Shown piece by piece: positions 38,455-46,947 of a DNA stretch of 64,000 nucleotides. The position numbers were made by a program, and so were the translations under genes. Under the pieces are notes generated by a model. That model was not told where the DNA came from. It saw only the letters and a program-made list of their open reading frames with translations, and did not search any database. The DNA comes from Variovorax ginsengisoli (GTDB lineage Bacteria; Pseudomonadota; Gammaproteobacteria; Burkholderiales; Burkholderiaceae_C): the NCBI RefSeq assembly GCF_006438845.1, contig NZ_RCZJ01000002.1, positions 984,253 through 1,048,252 of the forward strand. Direction: 5' to 3'. Positions within the stretch are counted from its first letter, which is position 1; each line of letters opens with the position of its first letter.

Positions 38455-39996
38455 TCAATGCCCCGAGACCTTGCCCCACTCGCGCTCGTACGTGGTCACG
38501 AGGGTTTGGTTCGACAACCGGTTCACCTCTGCCGGCACGCGCGCCATGTCGAGCGGAAAGTCGAACATCAACGGCAGCGTGGGCAACGACAGGTAGCGCA
38601 GGCCGGCCGGCAGCAGCTCGGGCCGGCGGAACGGCCGATGGCTCGCGATGACGAACCCCCATTCGCCGAAGCTCGGCACGTGCACGTGGTACGCCGTGGC
38701 CGTAAGGCCGACCGATTCGATGGTGGTCGCCACGGTCCAGAAACTCTGGCGGGCGATCAGCGGCGAGGTGGTCTGCACCACCGCGTAGCCGCTCCCGGCC
38801 AGGCGCTTGTCGAGCAGCGCGTAGAAGGAGTTGGTGTAGAGCTTGCCGATGGCGAAGTTGGTCGGGTCGGGGAAGTCGACGACGATCACGTCATACGTGT
38901 CATCGCCTTCCTGCAGCCACTTGAACGCATCGGTGTTGACGATCTTGAGCTTGGGCGAGTTGAGCGATCCGCCATTCAGCGTCGACAGCGTTTCGTGCTC
39001 GGCGAAGAGGCGCGTCATGTTCGGGTCGAGCTCGACCAGCGTGACCGATTCGACCGACGGGTACTTGAGGATTTCCCGTACCGCCATGCCGTCGCCGCCG
39101 CCCAGCACCGCGACCTTCTTCGGCGCGCCGTGCGCCGCCATCACGGGGTGGACCAGGGCTTCGTGGTAGCGGTACTCGTCGCGCTCGGCAAACTGCAGGT
39201 TGCCGTTGAGGTACAGGCGGTGGCCGGCACTGCCGCTGGTCACCACGATGCGCTGGTACGGGGAAGTGGCGCTGAAGACGATGTGATCCTGGTAGAACCG
39301 GTCTTCGGCCAAGGTGGTGATGCGGTCCGCGAACACGAAGGCGCAGGCCAGCAGGGCCAGCGTCGCGAAGCACGCGACGACATGCACGCCGAGCTGCCGC
39401 AGCTCGTGGCGGAACATCCAAAGCGCCCACAACGCAACGGCCGCGTTCATGAAACCGAACAAGAGGCCGGTGCGGATCATGCCCAGCTGCGGCACGAAGA
39501 TCAGCGGGAACGCGACCGACACGGCCAGCGCACCGAGGTAGTCGAAGGTCAGGACCTGCGACACCAGATCTTTCAGTGCGGTGTTGCGCTTGAGGATGCG
39601 CATGACCAGCGGAATCTCCAGGCCGACCAGCGTGCCCACCACGACCACCAGCCCGTAAAGCAAAAGGCGAAACGCGCCGGGAATATAGGCGTTGGTGAGG
39701 AAAAGCAGCGCCGGCAGCGCACCGCCGACGAGCGCGACCAGCAACTCGATGCGCAGGAAATGCGCCGGCAGCTGCCGCTCGAAGTAGCGCGAGAGCCACG
39801 AGCCCACGCCCATGGCGAAGAGGTAAGTGCCGATGATGGTGCTGAACTGCAGCACCGAGTCGCCGAGCAGGTAGGAGCTCAGCGCCGCCGCGCTCAGTTC
39901 GTAGACCAGCCCGCAGGCGGCCACGACGAAGACGCTGGCGAGGAGCGCGATCTCGACGGGCTGCGGGCCGCGCGCCGCCGGGGCCGTCGCGCTCAA
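38455..39996 (-). CDS. Membrane-anchored polyamine aminopropyltransferase (spermidine synthase-like)
   Basis: This is a 513-residue protein. I chose the TTG at 39996, whose last two bases overlap the DUF350 stop, because no ATG lies between it and the first helix (PQPVEIALLASVFVV). Residues 15-225 contain about seven membrane helices. The C-terminal half is the SAM-type aminopropyltransferase: RYHEALVHPVM, GGGDG at 299-303, VTLVELDPNM, and the catalytic Asp in VIVVDFPDP (about 371-377). Soluble spermidine synthases lack the membrane half. It would add aminopropyl groups from decarboxylated SAM to an amine at the inner membrane. The acceptor is unknown. Confidence 0.88.
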   Translation of the reverse strand: MSATAPAARGPQPVEIALLASVFVVAACGLVYELSAAALSSYLLGDSVLQFSTIIGTYLFAMGVGSWLSRYFERQLPAHFLRIELLVALVGGALPALLFLTNAYIPGAFRLLLYGLVVVVGTLVGLEIPLVMRILKRNTALKDLVSQVLTFDYLGALAVSVAFPLIFVPQLGMIRTGLLFGFMNAAVALWALWMFRHELRQLGVHVVACFATLALLACAFVFADRITTLAEDRFYQDHIVFSATSPYQRIVVTSGSAGHRLYLNGNLQFAERDEYRYHEALVHPVMAAHGAPKKVAVLGGGDGMAVREILKYPSVESVTLVELDPNMTRLFAEHETLSTLNGGSLNSPKLKIVNTDAFKWLQEGDDTYDVIVVDFPDPTNFAIGKLYTNSFYALLDKRLAGSGYAVVQTTSPLIARQSFWTVATTIESVGLTATAYHVHVPSFGEWGFVIASHRPFRRPELLPAGLRYLSLPTLPLMFDFPLDMARVPAEVNRLSNQTLVTTYEREWGKVSGH

Positions 39997-40214
39997 TGGA
40001 TGGCGGCGGCGACGATGATCGAGATGCCCAGGCACATCGCCGCGACCACCATGCCGAGCGCGCGGTTCTGCTTCTCGACGATCTCGCCCCACAGGTCATA
40101 GGGCGTGAGCTTGTCGATGATCAGGAAGGTGATCCAGAAGATGAGCACGCCGATGATGGCGTAGAGCATCGAGCCCAGAAACGCGGCGGGCCGCAGCCAT
40201 TCAATTCCCATCAT
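39993..40214 (-). CDS. DUF350 (YjfL-like) membrane protein
   Basis: This 73-residue protein has two helices (about 12-33 and 53-72). It contains GVLIFWITFLIIDKLTPYDLW and the motif EIVEKQNRALGMVVAAMCLGISIIVAAA, which identify DUF350. Family members often occur beside spermidine-synthase-like, DUF4178 and glutathionylspermidine-synthase-like genes. Its stop codon overlaps the TTG start of the aminopropyltransferase, so their translation is coupled. Confidence 0.87.
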   Translation of the reverse strand: MMGIEWLRPAAFLGSMLYAIIGVLIFWITFLIIDKLTPYDLWGEIVEKQNRALGMVVAAMCLGISIIVAAAIH

Positions 40215-40253
40215 GAGAACCTCCGGAAGAAAAGGTGTGTGAAAAACGGGGCG

Positions 40254-41741
40254 TCACTTGTGGCTCCCCCCGCTCGAATAACCGCCGTACGAGCCGCCGG
40301 AGCTGCGCGATGAGGACGAGCCGCCCGACCGCGTGCTGCAGGTGCTCAGGATGATCAGCAGGATGAAGATCACCACGATGATCAGGATGATCGTGCCGCA
40401 CCCCATGCTGGACGCGGCGCTGAGCGGCGCGGCGTCGGCGCGCTTGAACATGTCCTTGTTCGCGTCGAGCTTGAAGGCCGCAGCCACCGCCGCGCTGTCC
40501 ATCTTGCTGCCCGACGACCAGGTCAGCTCGTTGGCCGAGCGCTCCATCGACAGCAGCGCATTGCCGTTGGCGAAGTCGCGGTTGAAAGTCTTCTGCCCGC
40601 GCTCGACCTGCCAGTAGAACTCGCCCGCCACGTAGGTGGTTTCGGCGTTGTAGGCGTACTGCTGCTGGTAGCTCTTGCCGAGGTATTTGGCGGTGTTGCC
40701 GCTCTCGGCCATGCTGGGTGCGCCGGTGGTCGGTGCGACCATGCTCCAGCCGTCCTCGGCGTCGACCAGGAAACTGAAGCCGCGCTTGCGGTTGTAGAGC
40801 AGGTACTCGTTCCAACCGAACTCCTCGTCGTCGCCCGGCTCCTGGCCCATGCGGTGCTGGAAGCCGACCACCTGCCACTTCACGCCCTGCAAAGTGCCGA
40901 CGCTGCCCAGCGCGATCAACGGGCGCACCGGATCGTCCTGCTCGGCGTGCTTGAGTTCGCCGCCGATGCCTTGCGACACGTCGATGATGCTGTGGCAATG
41001 GCCGCAGGTGATGCTCTTGCTGTCGGCCAGGTTGACCGCGACGGGGGCGCCGCAGTTCGGGCACGCGAAGCTTCGGCCCTTCTCGTCCTTGGTGGATTCT
41101 TCGCGCAGGCCGGTGAGCTGAAGGTCTTCGAGCCGCACCGCGCGGCCCAGGTACGCGCCCGGTGGCTGCGTGTCGCAGTCCAGGCTCAGCACCTGGCCCT
41201 GGTCGTTGCGCAGTTCGACGGCCGCAAAGGGCTTGCCGAGGTCGGGCAGGCGCGGCAGTTCGCCCTGCGCCGACACCAGCGTCACCTGTTCGTTCGATGC
41301 GACCGTGTAGGTCTGGCCATTGACCGCCGTGGTCGCGCCCACGCGCATGTCGGCGGCGGGTGCCACCGGCTGCTGCAGCTCGACCGGCAGCGAAAAGACG
41401 AAAGCGCCGTTGTCCTCGCTCAGCAAGCCGGTTCGCTCGCCGTCGAGCGCTGCGATCCACTCCGTCCAGCGGCCGCCGGGGTAGCTGTACTGCAGCCGCC
41501 CGACCAGCGTGAACGGTTGGCCGTCGACACGCCCCGCCGCAAACAGCTGCAGCGGGCTGAAGTCGTCGAACAGCTCTGCCATCTTGCCGATGCGCGCAAG
41601 GGTCTCGCCCTCGCGCACGACGGTGCTTTGACAGAAAGGGCAGACGGCGAATGCCGATTGCGCAGACCTGAATTCGACCGGTGCGCCGCAGCCAGGGCAG
41701 GGCGCACGGTAGGCGCGCTGAGCGCCTGTTTCCTCAGCCAT
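40254..41741 (-). CDS. DUF4178 protein with two zinc ribbons and a C-terminal anchor
   Basis: This is a 495-residue protein. An N-terminal zinc ribbon uses Cys 15, 18, 34 and 37 (CPGC and CPFC). A first DUF4178 domain follows (about 55-190), then a second ribbon with Cys 227, 230, 246 and 249 (CPNC and CGHC), then a second DUF4178 domain (about 275-420). A membrane helix spans residues 449-466, and the tail is Ser/Gly/Tyr-rich. The duplicated ribbon-plus-DUF4178 layout suggests a cytosolic sensor or scaffold hung from the membrane. It lies 9 bases after the SPFH gene. Confidence 0.86.
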   Translation of the reverse strand: MAEETGAQRAYRAPCPGCGAPVEFRSAQSAFAVCPFCQSTVVREGETLARIGKMAELFDDFSPLQLFAAGRVDGQPFTLVGRLQYSYPGGRWTEWIAALDGERTGLLSEDNGAFVFSLPVELQQPVAPAADMRVGATTAVNGQTYTVASNEQVTLVSAQGELPRLPDLGKPFAAVELRNDQGQVLSLDCDTQPPGAYLGRAVRLEDLQLTGLREESTKDEKGRSFACPNCGAPVAVNLADSKSITCGHCHSIIDVSQGIGGELKHAEQDDPVRPLIALGSVGTLQGVKWQVVGFQHRMGQEPGDDEEFGWNEYLLYNRKRGFSFLVDAEDGWSMVAPTTGAPSMAESGNTAKYLGKSYQQQYAYNAETTYVAGEFYWQVERGQKTFNRDFANGNALLSMERSANELTWSSGSKMDSAAVAAAFKLDANKDMFKRADAAPLSAASSMGCGTIILIIVVIFILLIILSTCSTRSGGSSSSRSSGGSYGGYSSGGSHK

Positions 41742-41750
41742 CGCGGTTGC

Positions 41751-42800
41751 TTAGACCAGCTTCTTGAGCAGCTCGGCCTTTTTGGCGTCGAACTCCTCTT
41801 GCGTGAGGATGCCCTTGGTTTTCAGGTCACCCAGTTTCTCGAGCGTGGCCATCACCTCGTTGGCGCTGATTTCGGTGACCGGCGCTGCCGCAGCCACAGC
41901 GGCAGTGGCCGCGGCGTTCGGGTTCAGGCCCTGTGCGAGGTTCTGCGCCAGCACCTGGCCGAGCGCCACGCCGGCGCCCAAACCCATCGCGTCGCCGGCA
42001 ATGCCGCCACCGCCGTTGGCCGAGCCTTCGGCGAATTTCGGAATGGCCTGCGCCGTCTGGTACTGCATGAACTTGCCCATGTCGTTGCCGACCATGCCCA
42101 TGCCGATCTTCTGGTCGAGCACCTTCTGCAGTTCTTCGGGCAGCGAGACGTTCTGCACCGTGATCGCCTCGAGCTTGATGCCGATCTTGGCGAACTCAGG
42201 CTGCAGCTGCGTCGACAGCGCATTGGCGAACTCGATCTGGTTGGCCGCGAGGTCGAGGAAGGGCAAGCCGCTCGATGCGATGGCGTTGCTGATGTTCTGC
42301 AGCACCAGGCCGCGCAGCTGGCCGTCGAGGTCGGCCACGGTGTAGATGTCGCGCGTGCCCGAGATTTCCGTGTGGAACAGCTTGGCATCGCCGATGCGGA
42401 AGGCGTAGTTGCCGAAGGCTCGCAGGCGCACCGCGCCGAAGTCCTTGTCACGGATCGTGATGGGCTGGGGCGTGCCCCATTTCTGGTCGATCTGCTGGCG
42501 CGTGCTGAAGAAGTAGACGTCGGTCTTGAAGGGCGACTCGAAGAGCTTGTCCCAGTTTTTCAGGTACGTGAGCACGGGCAGCGTCTGCGTCGTGAGCTTG
42601 TACATGCCGGGGCCGAACACGTCGGCCACCTGGCCTTCGTTGACGAACACCGCCACCTGCGACTCCCGAACGGTGAGCGAGGCCCCGTTCTGGATTTCCA
42701 TCTCCGCCATCGGGAAGCGCCAGGCCAGCGTGCCATCGCCGGACTCGGTCCATTGGATGATGTCGATGAACTGCTTCTTGATGAAATCCATCAGTGCCAT
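41751..42800 (-). CDS. SPFH-domain protein with C-terminal SHOCT (YdjI-like)
   Basis: This is a 349-residue protein starting MALMDFIKKQFIDIIQW, preceded by a strong ribosome-binding site (GGAGGAG). The SPFH/band-7 region is at about 25-240 (SLTVRESQVAVFVNEGQVADVFGPGMYKL). It is followed by a Gly/Ala-rich linker and a SHOCT motif at the end (KLGDLKTKGILTQEEFDAKKAELLKKL). There is no obvious transmembrane helix; such proteins form membrane-associated oligomers. It is the first gene of the eight-gene unit that includes DUF4178, DUF350 and the aminopropyltransferase, and likely acts as its platform. Confidence 0.88.
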   Translation of the reverse strand: MALMDFIKKQFIDIIQWTESGDGTLAWRFPMAEMEIQNGASLTVRESQVAVFVNEGQVADVFGPGMYKLTTQTLPVLTYLKNWDKLFESPFKTDVYFFSTRQQIDQKWGTPQPITIRDKDFGAVRLRAFGNYAFRIGDAKLFHTEISGTRDIYTVADLDGQLRGLVLQNISNAIASSGLPFLDLAANQIEFANALSTQLQPEFAKIGIKLEAITVQNVSLPEELQKVLDQKIGMGMVGNDMGKFMQYQTAQAIPKFAEGSANGGGGIAGDAMGLGAGVALGQVLAQNLAQGLNPNAAATAAVAAAAPVTEISANEVMATLEKLGDLKTKGILTQEEFDAKKAELLKKLV

Positions 42801-42873
42801 GGCGCTCCTCCAGGTGGTCTAGTTGCGTTGAATCGTCCGGATCATATGCGCAGCCGAAGTCGGTGCGACGGCT

Positions 42874-44475
42874 TCATGCCAGCTGGTCGCGCAGCGCGCG
42901 CTTGAGCAGCTTGCCGCCGGCATTGCGTGGCAGCGGCGCGTCCGCCCAGGTGATGGTCTCGGGCACCTTGTAGTCTGTGAGTTGCGAGCGGCAATGGGCG
43001 CGCACTGCTTCGTCGTCGTGCGGCACACCGGGCGCGTGGATGAAAGCGTGTACCCGCTCGCCCAGCACCGGGCACGGGCGGCCGACGATGGCCGCCTCGA
43101 CCACACCCGGCAGCGCCATCAGCGTGTTCTCGACCTCGACCGAATAGATTTTGAAGCCGCCTCGGTTGAGCATGTCTTTCTTGCGGTCCACCAGCCGCAC
43201 GAAGCCTTCGGCATCGACCGAGCCGAGGTCGCCTGAATGCCAGTAGCCGCCGGTGAAGGCAGCCAGCGTGGCCTCCGGGTTGTCCCAGTAGCCGGGCACC
43301 ACCATGGGGCCGGCGATCCACAGCTCGCCGGTCTCGCCGGCAGGCAGCTCGCGGCCGTCGTCGTCCATCACGCGCACGTCGGCGCAGGGCAGCGGCACGC
43401 CGACCGTGTCGGCATGGCCGCGCGTGAGACCTGGCGGGATCATGGTCGCTGGCGAGGTGGTCTCGGTCGCGCCGTAGGCATTGACCAGGGTGAGCCCCGG
43501 CAGCCGCTCGGCCAGCGCGTCGATGGCCGACACCGGCATCGGCGCGCCGCCGTAGCCGCCCAGGCGCCAGCTGCCGAGCTTGGCGCTGTCGAACGCCGGG
43601 TTCATCAGGCACAGCGTGTACATCGCCGGCACCATCAGCGTGTGGGTGACGTGCTCGGACTCGACGATCTGCAGGAAGGCCGCGGCCTTGAACTCTGGCA
43701 GCATGACGATGGCACCGCCGACGTGGACCATCGCCGCGATGACCGCAATCAGCCCTGTGACGTGGCTGGCGGGCACGGCCAGCGCCGAGCGATCGCCCGT
43801 GCGCACGCCCATGCAGGCGGCGTAGTGCTGCACCGAATGCGCAACGTTCAAGTGCGTGAGCATCGCGCCCTTGGGGCGGCCCGTGGTACCGGAGGTATAG
43901 AGGAGGAGGGCGGTGTCTTGCTCCTTCACGGCGGCGATGTCGACGGGCGGGGCGCCGGCGCCGAGCGTGTCGAGCGACAACGCGCCGTCGGCCGAACCGG
44001 CCGCGACGATACGCAGGCGCAGCGCCGGCACGTCGGCCGTGTCCGGCACGCGCTCGGCGAGTGCCGCGTCGACCACGATCGCGCAGGCACCGCATTGCTG
44101 CAGCATGTAGGCCAGGCCGGGCTTCTGTTCGCGTTCACCGATGGGCACGGCGATGGCGCCGAGGCGCTGCACCGCGAACAGCGTGGCGACGAACTCGGGC
44201 CGGTTGCGCATGAAGAGCACGACGTGCTCGCCCGCCATCACGCCGTGCGCTGCGAGTCCGGCGGCGATGCGCGCGACCTCGACGTCGAGTTGGCGGTAGC
44301 TCCATCGCGTGTCGCCGCACACGACAGCGTCGCTCTGGCCATGCGCGGCGACGGCGTGTTCGAGCAGCGCATGCATGCTGCCGGGCCGCTCGACGAAGCA
44401 GCGCACGATGCGATCGCCGTAGGCGGCCTCGTGGCGCAGCGCGGGCATGTTGCGCGATTGCCAGTGGGTGTTCAT
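42874..44475 (-). CDS. AMP-dependent acyl-CoA synthetase/ligase
   Basis: This is a 533-residue ANL-superfamily enzyme. The ATP loop is LLLYTSGTTGRPKGAML, and the adenylate motif is VNAYGATETTSPA. The hinge is YWHSGDLGSVDAEGFVRLVDRKKDMLNRGG (seen as GYWHSGDLG and DRKKDMLNRGG). The C-terminal Lys is in NAGGKLLKRALR. I chose the ATG at 44475; the longer open frame lies over the ABC gene. It activates a carboxylic acid with ATP and CoA. It is the last gene of an importer operon, so it should act on the imported acid. It overlaps the upstream ABC gene by 4 bases. Confidence 0.92.
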   Translation of the reverse strand: MNTHWQSRNMPALRHEAAYGDRIVRCFVERPGSMHALLEHAVAAHGQSDAVVCGDTRWSYRQLDVEVARIAAGLAAHGVMAGEHVVLFMRNRPEFVATLFAVQRLGAIAVPIGEREQKPGLAYMLQQCGACAIVVDAALAERVPDTADVPALRLRIVAAGSADGALSLDTLGAGAPPVDIAAVKEQDTALLLYTSGTTGRPKGAMLTHLNVAHSVQHYAACMGVRTGDRSALAVPASHVTGLIAVIAAMVHVGGAIVMLPEFKAAAFLQIVESEHVTHTLMVPAMYTLCLMNPAFDSAKLGSWRLGGYGGAPMPVSAIDALAERLPGLTLVNAYGATETTSPATMIPPGLTRGHADTVGVPLPCADVRVMDDDGRELPAGETGELWIAGPMVVPGYWDNPEATLAAFTGGYWHSGDLGSVDAEGFVRLVDRKKDMLNRGGFKIYSVEVENTLMALPGVVEAAIVGRPCPVLGERVHAFIHAPGVPHDDEAVRAHCRSQLTDYKVPETITWADAPLPRNAGGKLLKRALRDQLA

Positions 44476-45137
44476 GCGGCGCCCGCGTGGGCCTCGGCGG
44501 CGACATTGGCACCGCGCTCGATCACGTACTCCACATCGACCAGCTTGCGCGAATGGTTCAAGTCCGACTGCGCGATCAGCACCGACAGCGCGCTGCCACG
44601 CAGCCCGGCGATGACTTCGCCGAGACGCATCGACAGCGCGGGCGCGACGCCTTCGAAGGGCTCGTCGAGCAGCAGCAGGCGCGTGCCGACGCCGAGCGCC
44701 CTGCCGAGGGCCACCAGCTTCTGCTGGCCGCCCGAGAGCAGCAGCGCGCGGCGCTCCCGCATGGCCGCAAGCTCGGGCAGCACGCCGTAGACGAAGTCCA
44801 GCCGCTCCTTCGCGTTGCGAGCGCCGGTGGCCCACAAGGGTACGAGGATGTTCTCCTCGACGGTCAGCTCGGGCACCAGGCCGCGGTCTTCCGGCATGTA
44901 GCCGATGCCCGCCGCGGCGCGGCCGTGCTTGGGCAGGCGCGCGAGGTCCTGCCCGTCGAAGACGATGCGGCCTTGCGTGGGCGCGAGGTGGCCCATCACC
45001 GAACGCAGCAGCGTGGTCTTGCCCGCGCCATTGCGGCCGATGAGGCCGGTCATGCTGTTGGGCGCGACGGCCAGGCTGAGGCCGCGCAGCACCTGCACGG
45101 AGCCGATGGCGACATGGATCGATTCGATGGCGAGCAT
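44472..45137 (-). CDS. ABC transporter ATPase, LivF type
   Basis: This 221-residue ATPase has Walker A GRNGAGKTTLL, signature LLSGGQQKLVALGRAL and Walker B RLLLLDEPFEGVAP, with the switch region following. The LivF-type opening is LAIESIHVAIGSVQVLRGL. It pairs with the LivG-type ATPase encoded 3 bases upstream to power an inner-membrane importer. It overlaps the ligase start (ATGA). Confidence 0.95.
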   Translation of the reverse strand: MLAIESIHVAIGSVQVLRGLSLAVAPNSMTGLIGRNGAGKTTLLRSVMGHLAPTQGRIVFDGQDLARLPKHGRAAAGIGYMPEDRGLVPELTVEENILVPLWATGARNAKERLDFVYGVLPELAAMRERRALLLSGGQQKLVALGRALGVGTRLLLLDEPFEGVAPALSMRLGEVIAGLRGSALSVLIAQSDLNHSRKLVDVEYVIERGANVAAEAHAGAA

Positions 45138-45140
45138 CGC

Positions 45141-45941
45141 TTACTCCTGGCGAAGGGTGCCGGTGACGTAGCGGCGCACGTCATCGGTGGCAAGCGCGGC
45201 CTGCGGTGTGTCGTCCGCGATGATGCGGCCGCTGTAGAACGCGACCACACGGTCGGCGTAGCGTTCGACGATGTCCATGTCGTGCTCGACGAAGAGCACG
45301 GTCATGGGCTCCTGCCCGAGTGCGGTCATGATGATTTCCATCATCGGGAATTTCTCTTCGGCCGAGACGCCACTGGTCGGCTCGTCGAGCAGCAGCAGGC
45401 GCGGCTGGCCGGTCATGGCCATCGCGATATCGAGCAACTTGCGCACGCCGCCGGGCAGCTCGGCCACGCGGCGTTCGCGGTGTTCGGTGAGGTTGAAGCG
45501 CGCCAACAGCGCGTCGGCCCGGTCGACGGCATCGTCGCGCCGGGCGGTCTGCCAGAAGGACAACCGGTTCTCCCGGCAGGCGGTGGCCACCAGCATGTTG
45601 TCGAGCACCGACAGCTCCTGGAACAGCTGCGGGATCTGGAACGAACGCGCCACGCCCAGCTGCGTGATCTGCCGCGGCGCCAGGCGCGTGATGTCGCGGT
45701 CGCCCAGCAGGATGCTGCCGGTGTCGGGCTTGAGGTAGCCCGTGATCATGTTGACGAAGGTGGTCTTGCCCGCGCCGTTGCTGCCGATCAGGCTAACGCG
45801 CTCGCCCACGCCGACTGCGATCTCGATGCCGCTGGCCGCAACCACCGCGCCGAAGCGCTTCTCGATGCCGGTGGCGCGCAGCAGGATGTCGCGCCCGACG
45901 GGCGGCGTGACCTTGGCGAGGGACTTGATGACAGCGTTCAC
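45141..45941 (-). CDS. ABC transporter ATPase, LivG type (GTG start)
   Basis: This is a 266-residue ATPase. I chose a GTG start at 45941, which overlaps the stop of the permease (GTGA). Walker A is GSNGAGKTTFVNMITGYL, the LivG loop is ITRLAPRQITQLGVARSFQ, and Walker B is RLLLLDEPTSGV. The signature loop reads ELPGGVRKLLDIAMAM, which departs from the usual LSxGQ form; the partner ATPase keeps a normal signature. It is the second ATPase of the importer. Confidence 0.92.
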   Translation of the reverse strand: MNAVIKSLAKVTPPVGRDILLRATGIEKRFGAVVAASGIEIAVGVGERVSLIGSNGAGKTTFVNMITGYLKPDTGSILLGDRDITRLAPRQITQLGVARSFQIPQLFQELSVLDNMLVATACRENRLSFWQTARRDDAVDRADALLARFNLTEHRERRVAELPGGVRKLLDIAMAMTGQPRLLLLDEPTSGVSAEEKFPMMEIIMTALGQEPMTVLFVEHDMDIVERYADRVVAFYSGRIIADDTPQAALATDDVRRYVTGTLRQE

Positions 45942-46945
45942 GCGCGGCCTCCCTTCGCACGCTTGCCGCCCACGCGGTCGACCCACAGCGAGCCGATACC
46001 GCGCGGCAGGAAGCGGATCATCAGCAGCAGGAACAAGCCCAGCGACAGCTGCCAGGTGTTGGGAAAATAAAGGCTCGAGAACGAGCGGACGATCTCCAAC
46101 AGCGTCGATGCGACGAACACCGCCAGCACGCTCTGCCACCCTGCGAGGATGGCGACGAAGACGAACTCGCCGGACGTGGTCCAGTAGCTGAAGTTTGGAT
46201 CGATGTGGCCCAGCGACATCACGGTGAGCGCGCCGCCGGCGCCGCCGACGAAGGCCGCGAGCAGGAAGTTGATGCTCATCGCCTGCTTGACCGAGCCACC
46301 GAGGTATTCGACGCGCAGTTCGTTCTCGCGCACTGCCTGGGTGACCAGCCCGCGCGTCGAATCGAAGTAGGCTCGCGCCAGCAGCGCCATGACGCCCGAG
46401 AAGGCGATCGTCACGCCATAGAGCGCGTAGCCCACGCGCGCGTCCGACAGCTTCTGGCCGAAGAGCGTGGCACGGCCCATGTTGAAGCCGTCGGAGCCGC
46501 CGAGCGCGTTGGTCTTGACCAGCACGCCGTAGCAGACCATCGACAGCGCCAGCGTGAGCATCGCGAAGAAGATGCCGCGGTAGCGCGCCAGCATCGGCGC
46601 GAAAGGCGCCGCGACGACGAGCGCCGCCACGCCGCCCATGAGCGCCAGTCCCAACGCATCCGTGATGCCCAGCTTGTTGAAGGCCAGCGCCGCGGCATAC
46701 CCGCCGACCGCGAACACCAGCCCCTGGCCGAAGGACACGACGCCGCCGCGCATGAGCAGCACGATGCCCAGCGACACCAGCCCGTGCGACGCGGCCATGG
46801 TCAGCAGGAAGGTCAGCCACTTGGGCATGAAGGCGCCGGCGACGACAAGCACGGCGATGAAGGCCAGGCCGGCGAGCAGCACCGCCGTTCGGTGCGCGGT
46901 GCGCGATGCACCGGATGGCGACGAGGAAAGAGGGATGCTCTGCAT
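45938..46945 (-). CDS. ABC transporter permease, LivM type
   Basis: This is a 335-residue inner-membrane protein with about ten helices. The family segment GIVLLMRGGVVSFGQGLVFAVGGYAAAL and the coupling region TRGLVTQAVRENELRVEYLG are visible. I chose the ATG at 46945 (MQSIPLSSSPSGAS); the open frame that continues upstream overlies the LivH-type gene. It pairs with that permease, whose stop is 2 bases away, to form the channel. Confidence 0.94.
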   Translation of the reverse strand: MQSIPLSSSPSGASRTAHRTAVLLAGLAFIAVLVVAGAFMPKWLTFLLTMAASHGLVSLGIVLLMRGGVVSFGQGLVFAVGGYAAALAFNKLGITDALGLALMGGVAALVVAAPFAPMLARYRGIFFAMLTLALSMVCYGVLVKTNALGGSDGFNMGRATLFGQKLSDARVGYALYGVTIAFSGVMALLARAYFDSTRGLVTQAVRENELRVEYLGGSVKQAMSINFLLAAFVGGAGGALTVMSLGHIDPNFSYWTTSGEFVFVAILAGWQSVLAVFVASTLLEIVRSFSSLYFPNTWQLSLGLFLLLMIRFLPRGIGSLWVDRVGGKRAKGGRA

Positions 46946-46947
46946 GG

